Below are positions 7,237 through 14,653 of a stretch of 19,502 bases of DNA, piece by piece. Source of the DNA: Chloroflexota bacterium (GTDB lineage Bacteria; Chloroflexota; Dehalococcoidia; JABGRK01); contig DAOUZV010000005.1 in NCBI GenBank assembly GCA_030665485.1, positions 1 through 19,502 on the forward strand, given 5' to 3'. Made by a program: the position numbers and the translations under genes. Numbering within the stretch: position 1 is the first letter of the stretch; each line of letters begins with the position of its first letter. The notes beneath the pieces are model-generated. The model had not been told where the DNA came from, searched no databases, and was given only the letters and a program-made list of their open reading frames with translations.

Positions 7237-9444
7237 ATGGCTGTTGAGATTAAAAAAGTAGTTTGCCGATACTGCAAAGGAGGATGTCACGTTCTTGCAC
7301 ATGTTGAGAATGACCACTTAATCAAAGCGACAGAAGATCCGGATAATACTCGAAAATATAATATATTCCCCACAACTGCGAGTTGTCTGAAATTACGTGC
7401 CGCAGCAGAAGTTATGTATCATCCACAGCGTGTAAACTTCCCTTTGAAGCGTGTTGGCCGAAAGGGTGAGGGTAAATGGCAAGAGATAAGTTGGGATAAT
7501 GCGCTGGATGAGATAGCAGAAAAACTGCAGAGAATTAAGGATGAATATGGGGCCGAGGCAATTGCGGGAGTAAAGGGCACCAGACGAACCAGAAACTTCA
7601 TGCCTCGATTCTTTAATCTACTTGGAAGCCCCAACTGCACTTCACAGGGCAATATCTGTAGTGGGCCTCTAGGTGTATTGTCTTCAGCCATTTTTGGTTG
7701 GTATTCAAATAGGAGCCTTAGCAGCGGAGTTACACCAAAATGCATATTGCTCTCGGGAACAGACCCGTCAAAAAGCTGGCCCAGCGTAGCAGGCACATTG
7801 CGCGAATGCAAGAAACAGGGAGGTAAAATAATTGTCGTCGATCCAAGAGAGACTTGGGCCACGAAGCAGGCCGATATTTGGCTGCAGTTAAGGCCGGGCA
7901 CCGACACCGCACTATTCATGTCCATCACAAATGTACTTATCAAAGAGGAATTGTACGATAAGCAGTTCGTCAACAAGTGGGTTCATGGCTTCGATCAGTT
8001 GAAAGAGCGTGCCAAAGAGTACCCGCCAGAGAGAGTTGCTGATATCACGTGGGTTCCTGCAGAGAAAATAAGGGCTGCAGCGGAGATGCTGGGAGAGAAC
8101 AAGCCACACTATTCCTGGAATGGTATGGGTTCTGAACAACTGGCGGATAGTATATATGCGCTACAATCCAGATTCAACATAGCGATTATCACCGGTAGTA
8201 TTGATGTTGCTGGTGGAGTCTATATAGGCGATCCTGGCAAGATAAGAGATATACCGGAAGTAAGCGCTATGGAAAGATTGTCGCCGGAGCAAAAGAAAAA
8301 ACAGATTGGGGCTGAGAGATTTCGGTTTCAATCATGGCCTGGCTATGATCTCATCTACGAGAATTCAATGAAATTCTGGGGCCGTATACCCAGGTCCGAA
8401 CAATCCATTGCAGCATCACCGCATCAGCCGTTGCTCTATCGAGCGATGATCACCGGAGATCCATATCCGGTTAAGGGCCTAATTACTCTAGCTCATAACC
8501 CTATGGTTACTCAGGCCAATGTCAAGCTGGTCTATGAAGCGCTGAAAAGCTTGGATACACATGTCGTTTTCGATTACTGGCGCACTCCGACAGCAGAATT
8601 AGCCGATTATATTCTACCTGCAGCCTCAGGTTGGGAACGGCCGCATTTCAATGGCGCTGCCTGGGGTGTTCAGGCTGTGCCGGAGTCAATTTCCGGCGAA
8701 TACGAGCATAAAACCGACTATGAAATATTCAGGGAGCTCGGGGGCAGGCTTGGACAGCAAAACGACTGGCCCTGGCGCAACCTAGAAGAAGTTTTTGATT
8801 ACATGCTTGAACCAGTAGGAATATCGTTCAAGGAATTGATAGCTAAGGATGGTTTTCCTGAAGGGACAGGAAGGAAACACCAGTTTAAACAATATGAGCA
8901 GCGGGGTTTTGGCACTTCCAGTGGCAAGGCTGAGGTATACTCAACCATATTGGAAAAGCTGGGTTATGATCCCCTGCCTAAATATGAAGAACCGCCTGAG
9001 TCACCCGTATCAAATCCGCAAGTAGCAAAAGAATACCCACATATATTGATAACCGGGGGCAGATTCCTGCCAATGTTCCATTCGGAGTGGCGGCAGATAG
9101 ATTCAGTGCGTAAAAGGCGCCCTCATCCGACGGTACAAATAAACCCTGAGACGGCTGAAGCTCATGGAATTGAAGATGGTGATTGGGTCTGGATTGAAAC
9201 TAAACGCGGCAGAATCAGGCAGAAGTGTCAGTTTTTTAATGGCATTGATAAACGGGTAATACATATTGAACACGGCTGGTGGTTTCCGGAGCTGCCTGGA
9301 GAGGAGCCATGGTTACATGGGGTCTGGGAATCAAATGCTAACGTTCTTACAGACGACAATCCGGATGTATGCGGAGAAATTCATGGTGGTTGGCCATTAA
9401 GAACAGCACTATGCAAGGTGTATAAACAAAAACAATATTATTAG
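7237..9444 (+). CDS. Acetylene-hydratase-like bis-MGD molybdenum/tungsten oxidoreductase
   Basis: A member of the DMSO-reductase/formate-dehydrogenase superfamily, 735 residues from the ATG at 7237. That start is preferred over 7222 and 7231 because GGGGGA at 7224-7229 sits 7 bases before it. Cys10, 13, 17 and 50 (CRYCKGGC...SCLK) bind one [4Fe-4S]; Cys141 in GNICSG is the likely metal ligand, the same number as the tungsten ligand of Pelobacter acetylene hydratase. Other shared stretches are ISWDNALDEIAEKL, FFNLLGSPN and EKLGYDPLP. However, the residue after the second cluster Cys is Lys14, whereas acetylene hydratase has its catalytic Asp13 there, so hydration of acetylene is doubtful and a redox role more likely. 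No Tat signal or membrane or FeS partner gene is adjacent, so it is a soluble cytoplasmic enzyme. MBL and flavin-reductase genes follow on the same strand. Confidence 0.9.
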   Translation: MAVEIKKVVCRYCKGGCHVLAHVENDHLIKATEDPDNTRKYNIFPTTASCLKLRAAAEVMYHPQRVNFPLKRVGRKGEGKWQEISWDNALDEIAEKLQRIKDEYGAEAIAGVKGTRRTRNFMPRFFNLLGSPNCTSQGNICSGPLGVLSSAIFGWYSNRSLSSGVTPKCILLSGTDPSKSWPSVAGTLRECKKQGGKIIVVDPRETWATKQADIWLQLRPGTDTALFMSITNVLIKEELYDKQFVNKWVHGFDQLKERAKEYPPERVADITWVPAEKIRAAAEMLGENKPHYSWNGMGSEQLADSIYALQSRFNIAIITGSIDVAGGVYIGDPGKIRDIPEVSAMERLSPEQKKKQIGAERFRFQSWPGYDLIYENSMKFWGRIPRSEQSIAASPHQPLLYRAMITGDPYPVKGLITLAHNPMVTQANVKLVYEALKSLDTHVVFDYWRTPTAELADYILPAASGWERPHFNGAAWGVQAVPESISGEYEHKTDYEIFRELGGRLGQQNDWPWRNLEEVFDYMLEPVGISFKELIAKDGFPEGTGRKHQFKQYEQRGFGTSSGKAEVYSTILEKLGYDPLPKYEEPPESPVSNPQVAKEYPHILITGGRFLPMFHSEWRQIDSVRKRRPHPTVQINPETAEAHGIEDGDWVWIETKRGRIRQKCQFFNGIDKRVIHIEHGWWFPELPGEEPWLHGVWESNANVLTDDNPDVCGEIHGGWPLRTALCKVYKQKQYY

Positions 9445-9457
9445 ACGTTAGGGTGTT

Positions 9458-9502
9458 ACGTTGATCATAGTAAACACATGCGTTTGTTGACAAAATCAAC
9501 GT
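9458..9502. repeat. Inverted repeat between the molybdoenzyme and MBL genes
   Basis: ACGTTGAT (9458-9465) and ATCAACGT (9495-9502) are perfect 8-base arms, 29 bases apart. A TTGACA (9487-9492) lies between them and overlaps an alternative short hairpin GTTGA/TCAAC. No good -10 follows at 16-18 bases. It may be a processing or regulatory element ahead of the gene at 9550. Confidence 0.3.
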
Positions 9503-9549
9503 ATTGAAGATAGTAGGGGTAGATCATACTAATTTAGGGCAGGTCAACA

Positions 9550-10377
9550 ATGCAAGAGATTGCCAATAACATCTTTGCTGAAACGGGATTTCGTGGCTGC
9601 AATGTTGGTTTCATAGTCACAGAAGAAGGTGTAGTAATGATCGATACGCCTCAGTTGCCTGTTGACGCAATAAAATGGCGCGATGAAATAGCTAAGCATG
9701 GCGAAGTTCGTTATCTGATAAATACTGAGCCTCATGGTGATCATTTTAGCGGGAACCACTTCTTCGAGGGAGCGATAGTAGCCCATGAGGGAACAAGAAC
9801 TGCTATAATTTCCGCCTCTGTTGATAATTTTATACAAGGTCTTCAGCAAAAATCCACAGAAAGCCTCTCTCTTGTTGATGGATTTGAGTTCCGGCCACCC
9901 ACTGTTACATTTAATGATAGGCTAACACTCAGTTTGGGAGATCATATTATTAACCTGATTAACATGCCTGGGCACACCGCTTATCAAGTGGCAGTGGTTA
10001 TCCCCGATAACAAGGTGGTCTTCACATCCGACAACATTTTTTACAAAGTACAAGCCTGGCTGCACGGTGCACTCCCATTTAAGTGGCTTGATTCACTGAA
10101 ACAGTTGATGGAATTAGATGCTGATGTTTTGGTACCCGGTCACGGCGCTATTTGTGACCGCAGTTACATACCGGAGATGAGCTCTTTTATTCAAAAATGG
10201 ATAGATGTAGTCACCACCGCCATCCAACAGGGGCTGAGTATGGAGGAGGCACAGGACACTATCTCTCTTCTGAAATATTACCCGATGGATAAGGGAAGTG
10301 AACCAATGGGAGAGCAAGTACAACGGATGAACGTAGCGCGCTTGTATCATGTTCTGCAAACCAGTACTAGTCGATAA
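9550..10377 (+). CDS. Metallo-beta-lactamase-fold hydrolase with altered metal motif
   Basis: A 275-residue MBL-fold protein. The canonical HxHxDH site reads E-P-H-G-D-H at 60-65, so the first metal-binding His is replaced by Glu60 while His62, Asp64 and His65 remain. Other ligands are present: His142 (MPGHTAYQ), Asp161 (FTSDNIF) and His198 (LVPGHGAICD). The Glu change and the NH after FSG recall a subgroup of single-domain MBL proteins that act on esters or thioesters, but I cannot name a substrate. No signal peptide. ATG at 9550 follows a GGGCAGG purine stretch. It is 105 bp after the molybdoenzyme and 28 bp before the flavin reductase, so the three may be co-transcribed. Confidence 0.9.
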   Translation: MQEIANNIFAETGFRGCNVGFIVTEEGVVMIDTPQLPVDAIKWRDEIAKHGEVRYLINTEPHGDHFSGNHFFEGAIVAHEGTRTAIISASVDNFIQGLQQKSTESLSLVDGFEFRPPTVTFNDRLTLSLGDHIINLINMPGHTAYQVAVVIPDNKVVFTSDNIFYKVQAWLHGALPFKWLDSLKQLMELDADVLVPGHGAICDRSYIPEMSSFIQKWIDVVTTAIQQGLSMEEAQDTISLLKYYPMDKGSEPMGEQVQRMNVARLYHVLQTSTSR

Positions 10378-10405
10378 ACGGAGTCATTCCATAAGGAGAA
10401 AATAT

Positions 10406-10981
10406 ATGGACAAAATTCAGTTAGGCCCCAAAACCCTAATATACCCTATGCCAGTACTAGTAGTTGGATCAAACGTCAATGGCAAAGCCAATTTCATGGT
10501 TGCAGCATGGGGTGGTATAGCAAACGGCAACCCTCCCATGATTTCAGTAGCTATACGTCCGCAACGGCATACGCTCATAGGCATCAATCAGAACATGAGC
10601 TTTTCCATCAATGTACCTTCCGTGGATTTGATCAAGGAAACAGATTACTGCGGTATTGTATCTGGTTCTGAAGTAGATAAAGTGGAGGCGTGCAAATTCA
10701 GAGTATTCTATGGCAAATTGGAGAGCGCTCCCCTTATTGAGCAATGCCCCGTCAACCTAGAATGCAAAGTAGAGCATATTTTGGATTTGGGCAGTCATTC
10801 GCTGGTAATCGGGAGGGTTGAGCAAACGCATGTTTCCGAAGACTGTTTCACGGACGGTAATCCTGATGTTAATAAGATTCAACCGTTTATCTTCATAACA
10901 CACCCAGCGGGAGAATATCGATCTTTTGGAGAGTATATAGCAAAAGCTCACAGTATCGGCCGTGAATTAGAAGCGAAGTAA
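10406..10981 (+). CDS. Flavin reductase-like (flavoredoxin-type) FMN-binding protein
   Basis: A 191-residue split-barrel flavoprotein of the flavin-reductase/flavoredoxin family. The ATG at 10406 is chosen over an in-frame ATG at 10349 because AAGGAG stands about 8 bases before it and the earlier one lies inside the preceding gene. Family features: MPVLVVGSNVNGKANFMVAAWGG at about 11-33 (FMN-phosphate side), PPMISVAIRPQRHT at about 39-52, NMSFSINVPS at about 58-67 and DYCGIVSGSEVDK at about 74-86. Flavoredoxins pass electrons from NAD(P)H or ferredoxin to partner enzymes in strict anaerobes. It ends the plus-strand group with the MBL and molybdoenzyme genes and could supply electrons to the latter; that is an inference. 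Confidence 0.88.
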   Translation: MDKIQLGPKTLIYPMPVLVVGSNVNGKANFMVAAWGGIANGNPPMISVAIRPQRHTLIGINQNMSFSINVPSVDLIKETDYCGIVSGSEVDKVEACKFRVFYGKLESAPLIEQCPVNLECKVEHILDLGSHSLVIGRVEQTHVSEDCFTDGNPDVNKIQPFIFITHPAGEYRSFGEYIAKAHSIGRELEAK

Positions 10982-11025
10982 AATTAGGATCCATCATAAC
11001 CGGATAGTATTGATAATTGTTCTTC

Positions 11026-11556
11026 TTATCTATCAGACCATCCTTTACCCTTCAGTAGACCACGCACGTAAGCCATCTGCCCAACGTGCTGGAAATTGTC
11101 ATTAATGACAGCCACAAATCGTGTGCTCACGGCAGGCATTCTGGGGATTTTGGGATTGCTTAGCTCCCTATCCAAATCGGATTCCGTTAACTTATTGCCA
11201 ATGTAATACTTTGACCGCTCAAGCACGGCATGATGATAACCTATCAGAATTTCGCTATCTGGTGACTTAAACGCCGCTACATCCTCCGGATTGTGACCAA
11301 AGCCTGAGTCTCTGGGATCTGCGGAACGATCGAACTTGGAGTACCATTTATCTTTCATCCAGATTTGTTCCCTTTCGAACAAAGCCTGATTCATTCTATC
11401 CTGAGAGCGTGTTAAATGCCAAGCCAGCCAGCCAATACTGTTACAGTCAGAATTTGGTTGCTCATTTAGATCTTCTACTGTGAGCCCAGCAAGAATTCGC
11501 TCTAGCTCTTGAGATATTCGCTCAAATATGTTGGTGATAAACTGTTGCCATTTCAT
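11026..11556 (-). CDS. DinB-like four-helix metalloprotein
   Basis: A 176-residue DinB/YfiT-type protein. His47 in LAWHLTRSQDR, the His pair at 108-109 (GYHHAVLERSKYYI) and His157 in NDNFQHVGQMAYVRG supply the usual metal-binding histidines. Members are four-helix bundles; some are thiol-dependent transferases (bacillithiol, mycothiol), most have no known reaction. ATG at 11554-11556 has GGAGAGG upstream. Transcription is convergent with the flavin reductase gene (44 bp between stops, no clear terminator). Copy B of the shared upstream element lies about 36 bp before the start. Function unassigned. Confidence 0.85.
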   Translation of the reverse strand: MKWQQFITNIFERISQELERILAGLTVEDLNEQPNSDCNSIGWLAWHLTRSQDRMNQALFEREQIWMKDKWYSKFDRSADPRDSGFGHNPEDVAAFKSPDSEILIGYHHAVLERSKYYIGNKLTESDLDRELSNPKIPRMPAVSTRFVAVINDNFQHVGQMAYVRGLLKGKGWSDR

Positions 11557-11591
11557 AATCGCCTCTCCAATAGCATCTACACTGTATCGGC

Positions 11592-11616
11592 ATTATACCA
11601 CCGCGGGCGTGGTTGG
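11592..11616 (-). promoter_or_regulatory. Shared upstream element, copy B (before the DinB-like gene)
   Basis: Minus strand: CCAACC, 8 bases, GGTGG, TATAAT. The TGG before TATAAT makes an extended -10. Start predicted near 11585, about 29 bases before the DinB-like ATG. Confidence 0.55.
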
Positions 11617-11699
11617 AGAGGAAAATGATGTTTGAAGACAGCTTGCAGGAATCTGTCTATAAGTTCAGTTTAATGATGGAAATCCGGATCAATAGTATT

Positions 11700-12869
11700 T
11701 TACGGATTTTCATTAGGGACTATTTCTTCAGGTACCAGCAGCGCGTGAGCTTTTTGGAGCCACTCCGGGATGGGGATCTCCTGGGGGCAAACTTCTACGC
11801 ACTCCCCACACTCAGTGCACTGGTCTGCACGCTGTTCCTCTTTCAGCCCGCGTGGTCCACTATAAAAGAGGCGCCTGATTCGAAGATTGCCATACACTGA
11901 TGCATCGTTGAAGAGCTCTAAGATTCTAGGAATTTCCACGCTGCTGGGGCAGGGCATGCAGTATCCACATTTGGTGCACGGTATAGGGTTTAATCCTTGG
12001 TAGGCTTCTCGAACTTGATCAATTAGAGTTATTTCATTGGCTGTTAGAACACCTATACCAGACCGATCTGCGGCAGCGATATTTTCCACCACCTGCCCCA
12101 TGGTACTCATACCACTAAGAGCAACTGAAACTTCCGGCTGGTTCCAAACCCACTGCAGCGCCCATTCAGCCGGCGTGCGCTGATATTGAGCATTAGCCCA
12201 CAGCTTGGCTACCTGCTCTGGCGGCCTAACAAGTCGTCCCCCTCGAATCGGTTCCATTACGACCACTGCCAGCCCTTTGTCCGCAGCATATTTGAGTCCT
12301 CTGGTTCCCGCCTGGTGATCTATGTCCATATAGTTGTATTGAATCTGGCAAAGAGTCCAATTATCATATGCGTCTATTATATCCCTGAAGACCTCATAAG
12401 TATCGTGGAAAGAGAACCCCAGATGGTCAAAGCGACCACGGGCCATTTGGTCCTCGGCCCAGCTTAGCACGCCCAGGTCCCGCACTTTGGACCAACTGCC
12501 AGCATTCAAACCGTGTAATAGATAAAAATCGAGCTTATCGGTTTGCAATCGCTCAAGCTGTTCGTTGAAATATCGGTCAAAGTCGTCAGCTGACTCAACA
12601 GACCGGGAAAGTAGTTTCGTTGCCAATTTCATTTTCTCCCGGTATCCGTCCTGGAGTGCCCGACCGACTATTCGCTCGCTCTGCCCTAAGTGATATGGGT
12701 AAGCTGTGTCGAGATAATTGACGCCGTGATCAATGGCATATCGAATCATCTGGATAGACTGTGGTTCATCAACATTTGCCTCGCTACCTTCCATTGACGG
12801 CAATCTCATCGCACCAAAGCCGAGCGCCGATACTTCCCAATCCAGCTTACCAAACTTCCTATATTGCAT
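11700..12869 (-). CDS. Aldo/keto reductase with C-terminal two-cluster ferredoxin domain
   Basis: A 389-residue fusion. Residues 1 to about 285 form an aldo/keto reductase barrel with the tetrad Asp54, Tyr59, Lys84 and His119 (YLDTAYPYH, ATKLL, LLHGLN). The tail holds two ferredoxin motifs, Cys298-301-304-307 (CTKCGYCMPCP) and Cys351-354-357-361 (CTECGECVEVCPQ). Each set can bind one [4Fe-4S], allowing ferredoxin-linked rather than purely NAD(P)H-linked reduction of a carbonyl. This fusion class is common in strict anaerobes. ATG at 12867-12869 has GAGGAG 7 bases upstream, and shared element copy C lies about 45 bp upstream. It is 143 bp upstream of the DinB-like gene on the same strand. Substrate unknown. 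Confidence 0.92.
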   Translation of the reverse strand: MQYRKFGKLDWEVSALGFGAMRLPSMEGSEANVDEPQSIQMIRYAIDHGVNYLDTAYPYHLGQSERIVGRALQDGYREKMKLATKLLSRSVESADDFDRYFNEQLERLQTDKLDFYLLHGLNAGSWSKVRDLGVLSWAEDQMARGRFDHLGFSFHDTYEVFRDIIDAYDNWTLCQIQYNYMDIDHQAGTRGLKYAADKGLAVVVMEPIRGGRLVRPPEQVAKLWANAQYQRTPAEWALQWVWNQPEVSVALSGMSTMGQVVENIAAADRSGIGVLTANEITLIDQVREAYQGLNPIPCTKCGYCMPCPSSVEIPRILELFNDASVYGNLRIRRLFYSGPRGLKEEQRADQCTECGECVEVCPQEIPIPEWLQKAHALLVPEEIVPNENP

Positions 12870-12912
12870 TGGAATCTCCTCAATCGATAGCTACGAATAA
12901 GGTTGTTGTGAC

Positions 12913-12940
12913 ATTATACCACCGTAGATCCGGTTGGCAA
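12913..12940 (-). promoter_or_regulatory. Shared upstream element, copy C (before the aldo/keto reductase)
   Basis: The best copy as a promoter. Minus strand TTGCCA (12940 to 12935), 16 bases, TATAAT (12918 to 12913) with an extended TGG. CCAACC, 8 bases and GGTGG are embedded as in copies A, B and D. Start predicted near 12906. Confidence 0.65.
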
Positions 12941-13025
12941 GAGTAAGTGAAATCTATCTGAATTTGATAAGTTGGATGTTAGTTTGGTACCATTACTATA
13001 GCTTACTGATGAGAATGAGTAGAAA

Positions 13026-13649
13026 ATGATTATAGAAACGATGGTTTTAGGCCCTACCAGCTCCAACTGTTTCATAGTTGGTTCTGAAAAAACGAAAGAG
13101 GCGATGGTTATCGACCCCTCCGCCGAAGCACAGATGGTTGTTAACACGGCAACAGAGATGGGATTTAAGATAACCACCATCGTTGCCACTCATAGCCACG
13201 CCGATCACATCGGGGCCATCAGCGATATTCGAGATATTACTGGCGGAGCGTACATCAAACACGCCACTTGGCGAGACCCGGAAACAACAATGCGATGGGC
13301 TCACTTAGCGGGGCCTTCGTTTAAGATGCCACCGCCTCCCGATAGGACTGTCGATGGTGGCGATACCATAGAAATAGGTGATTTGAGCTTTGAGGTTATT
13401 CATACCCCTGGTCATTGCCCGGATGGTTTATCCCTTTATGGGCACGGTGTTGTGTTCTCAGGAGACACTTTATTCAATATGGGTATTGGACGTTACGATT
13501 TTACCGACTCCGTTTACGAGGATCTGATGAATAGCCTCAAAGAAAAGTTAATGGCCCTGCCCGACGAAACTATCGTTCTATCGGGCCACGGGCCACAAAC
13601 TACTATTGGTTATGAGCGTAAACACAATCGGTTCCTGCAATCCTATTAA
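13026..13649 (+). CDS. Glyoxalase-II-like MBL-fold hydrolase
   Basis: A 207-residue MBL protein with a complete dinuclear site: THSHADH gives His56, His58, Asp60 and His61, followed by His130 (TPGHCPDG), Asp147 (FSGDTLF) and His188 (LSGHGP). Length and the start MxIETMVLGPTSSNCFIV fit the single-domain glyoxalase-II/YcbL group that hydrolyses thioesters such as S-lactoylglutathione. It lacks the C-terminal glyoxalase-II substrate domain, so the thiol partner is unclear. The gene is divergent from the aldo/keto reductase, with 156 bp between them. ATG at 13026 has only a weak purine-rich SD (GAATGAG). Confidence 0.9.
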   Translation: MIIETMVLGPTSSNCFIVGSEKTKEAMVIDPSAEAQMVVNTATEMGFKITTIVATHSHADHIGAISDIRDITGGAYIKHATWRDPETTMRWAHLAGPSFKMPPPPDRTVDGGDTIEIGDLSFEVIHTPGHCPDGLSLYGHGVVFSGDTLFNMGIGRYDFTDSVYEDLMNSLKEKLMALPDETIVLSGHGPQTTIGYERKHNRFLQSY

Positions 13650-13711
13650 ACCAGGCAAATATATACATTATACGCAGTTAAGTTCGAGGATAGCTGGGGG
13701 ATGTACTTGTT

Positions 13712-13903
13712 TCATTTTTTCAGCTTTAAGGTTTTTAGTATTTTTGTCCATATCGATTCACTGGGATAGTCATCATCGTCATGCCTCGCAAACTGGCATT
13801 CCTCGTTAACGCAGACATGCTGCTTATTATCCTTATCATGCATAAACGACAACATCCCGCATTCGGGGCAACTCTCATATTGGAATGGATTCTCTGTTAC
13901 CAC
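13712..13903 (-). CDS. Small four-cysteine zinc-ribbon protein
   Basis: A 63-residue protein from a GTG start at 13901-13903. The start is set by a perfect GGAGGTG SD 6 bases before it; the longer frame to a TTG at 13921 would place this SD inside the gene. Cys12-x2-Cys15 (CPECG) and Cys31-x4-Cys36 (CVNEEC) could bind one zinc or form a rubredoxin-like iron site. An acidic run (HDDDDYPSES) precedes a basic C-terminus (KILKTLKLKK). I do not recognise the family. Shared element copy D stands about 25 bp upstream, and an 18-bp direct repeat flanks the gene on both sides. Confidence 0.65.
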   Translation of the reverse strand: MVTENPFQYESCPECGMLSFMHDKDNKQHVCVNEECQFARHDDDDYPSESIWTKILKTLKLKK

Positions 13904-13925
13904 ATCTACACCTCCGTACAATATT

Positions 13926-13950
13926 AGTATACTACCACAGATTAGGCTGG
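13926..13950 (-). promoter_or_regulatory. Shared upstream element, copy D (before the zinc-ribbon gene)
   Basis: Minus strand CCAGCC, 8 bases, GGTAG, TATACT. Same spacing as copies A to C. Start predicted near 13919, giving a short leader that contains the GGAGGTG SD. Confidence 0.5.
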
Positions 13951-14036
13951 GGAATAGAATTAGCCCGCTAAAGTTTGAGGATAGCTCGAAGCTGTATCCC
14001 GCTTATCGGTTTATTAAAAATATAGATGACGTTAGT

Positions 14037-14225
14037 TTACGGGAAACAACCTAACTGACAACTCGCAATCTTAATATTGATTTCATTAGCTGTGTCCCCA
14101 ACCTGCTTAGGAGTGACGCTGTGCTTCTTGGCTATCTGAAAAGCCACAGCACAGGGGAGTTTACCGTCAACCAGAGAGGTCCTTATTTCATCTTCTATTG
14201 CTTTATTCATAGGTCTACCATCCAT
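14037..14225 (-). CDS. Small CQLGCF-tailed helix-turn-helix-like protein
   Basis: A protein of 62 residues, or 57 if it starts at the second Met (14208-14210); neither start has a strong SD. LPCAVAFQIAKKHSVTPKQVGD (residues about 23-44) looks like a helix-turn-helix, followed by ANEINIKIASCQLGCFP with Cys56 and Cys60, plus Cys25. I recall many short anaerobe proteins with LPC...AF.IA and a terminal CQLGCF, whose function is not established; the three cysteines could bind a metal. It lies between the zinc-ribbon and DUF6506-like genes on the same strand, 78 bp from the latter. Confidence 0.65.
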   Translation of the reverse strand: MDGRPMNKAIEDEIRTSLVDGKLPCAVAFQIAKKHSVTPKQVGDTANEINIKIASCQLGCFP

Positions 14226-14285
14226 TCTTTTACCATTTCTATCATTCTATGCTTTCCCCCCCCTTAGGATTGAGGGTGCATGAGT

Positions 14286-14306
14286 AAAAAGTCAGTCACC
14301 GACTTA
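14286..14306 (-). terminator. Intrinsic terminator at the end of the DUF6506-like gene
   Basis: On the minus strand AAGTC-GG and the matching C-T-GACTT form a 7-bp stem (one G.U) with a 3-base loop at 14305-14289, running directly into TTTTT. The stop codon is part of the stem. This would separate the gene from the CQLGCF gene downstream. Confidence 0.5.
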
Positions 14307-14618
14307 AGAAGAGTACGCTTTTATTCTTACCTCCGCTGGTACTCTGCGACCTGGACTGTCACCTCTTGCTGCAGCAACTCCAACATTCTCTCCAACTGCT
14401 TCCGCTATCTCCGCAACATTTCTATCGGAAAATCCCGGACAGAGCAAAACTGAATGAATGCCCTCTTCTTTAACAAGCCTCTTGCATTCTTCAACTGCTT
14501 GAACTTGATTCTTAACCACTACCGTAAAGAGTTTATACATGGCTGTTTCTACCAGACTCCTGTGCTTCTCTGGCTCTGCATCCGGAGCATGGGCAAGGAA
14601 GGCTGCTTTAAATGTCAT
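14304..14618 (-). CDS. DUF6506-like small protein
   Basis: A 104-residue soluble protein. The ATG at 14616-14618 is preferred over the one at 14622-14624 because GGAGGT lies 7 bases before the former but only 1 base before the latter. The sequence (FKAAFLAHAPDAEPEKHR, VVVKNQVQAVEECKRLV, HSVLLCPGFSDRNVAEIAEAVG) resembles what I remember of DUF6506, a family without a known function that often has a conserved Cys (here in LLCPGF) and a PEKH motif. The fold looks alpha/beta. A fifth, weaker copy of the shared upstream element precedes it. Family call is from memory. Confidence 0.75.
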   Translation of the reverse strand: MTFKAAFLAHAPDAEPEKHRSLVETAMYKLFTVVVKNQVQAVEECKRLVKEEGIHSVLLCPGFSDRNVAEIAEAVGENVGVAAARGDSPGRRVPAEVRIKAYSS

Positions 14619-14653
14619 ATTCATTACCTCCTAATCAAGTATAAGTCGCACGC

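Larger units (their letters stand above)
13678..13986. repeat. 18-bp direct repeat flanking the small zinc-ribbon gene
   Basis: Copies at 13678-13695 and 13969-13986 match at 16 of 18 bases (core AAGTTYGAGGATAGCT). They bracket the 63-residue gene at 13712-13903 about 290 bp apart. They could be footprints of an inserted cassette or protein-binding sites. Confidence 0.6.

Noticed and set aside
7237..9444. Naming the molybdoenzyme acetylene hydratase
   Set aside because: The catalytic Asp is replaced by Lys, so only family likeness is claimed.
10982..11025. Terminator between the convergent flavin-reductase and DinB-like genes
   Set aside because: Only a 5-base GATAG/CTATC pair with a long loop and no T-run was found.
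11628..11900. Plus-strand open frame starting after a GGAGAGG-like SD
   Set aside because: Most of it lies antisense to the 3' end of the well-supported aldo/keto reductase, and the product has no recognisable family. The SD-like bases belong to shared element copy B.
14256..14263. Run of eight C bases as a phase-variable tract
   Set aside because: It lies in a non-coding gap, not in a reading frame or between promoter boxes, so a switching role is not supported.
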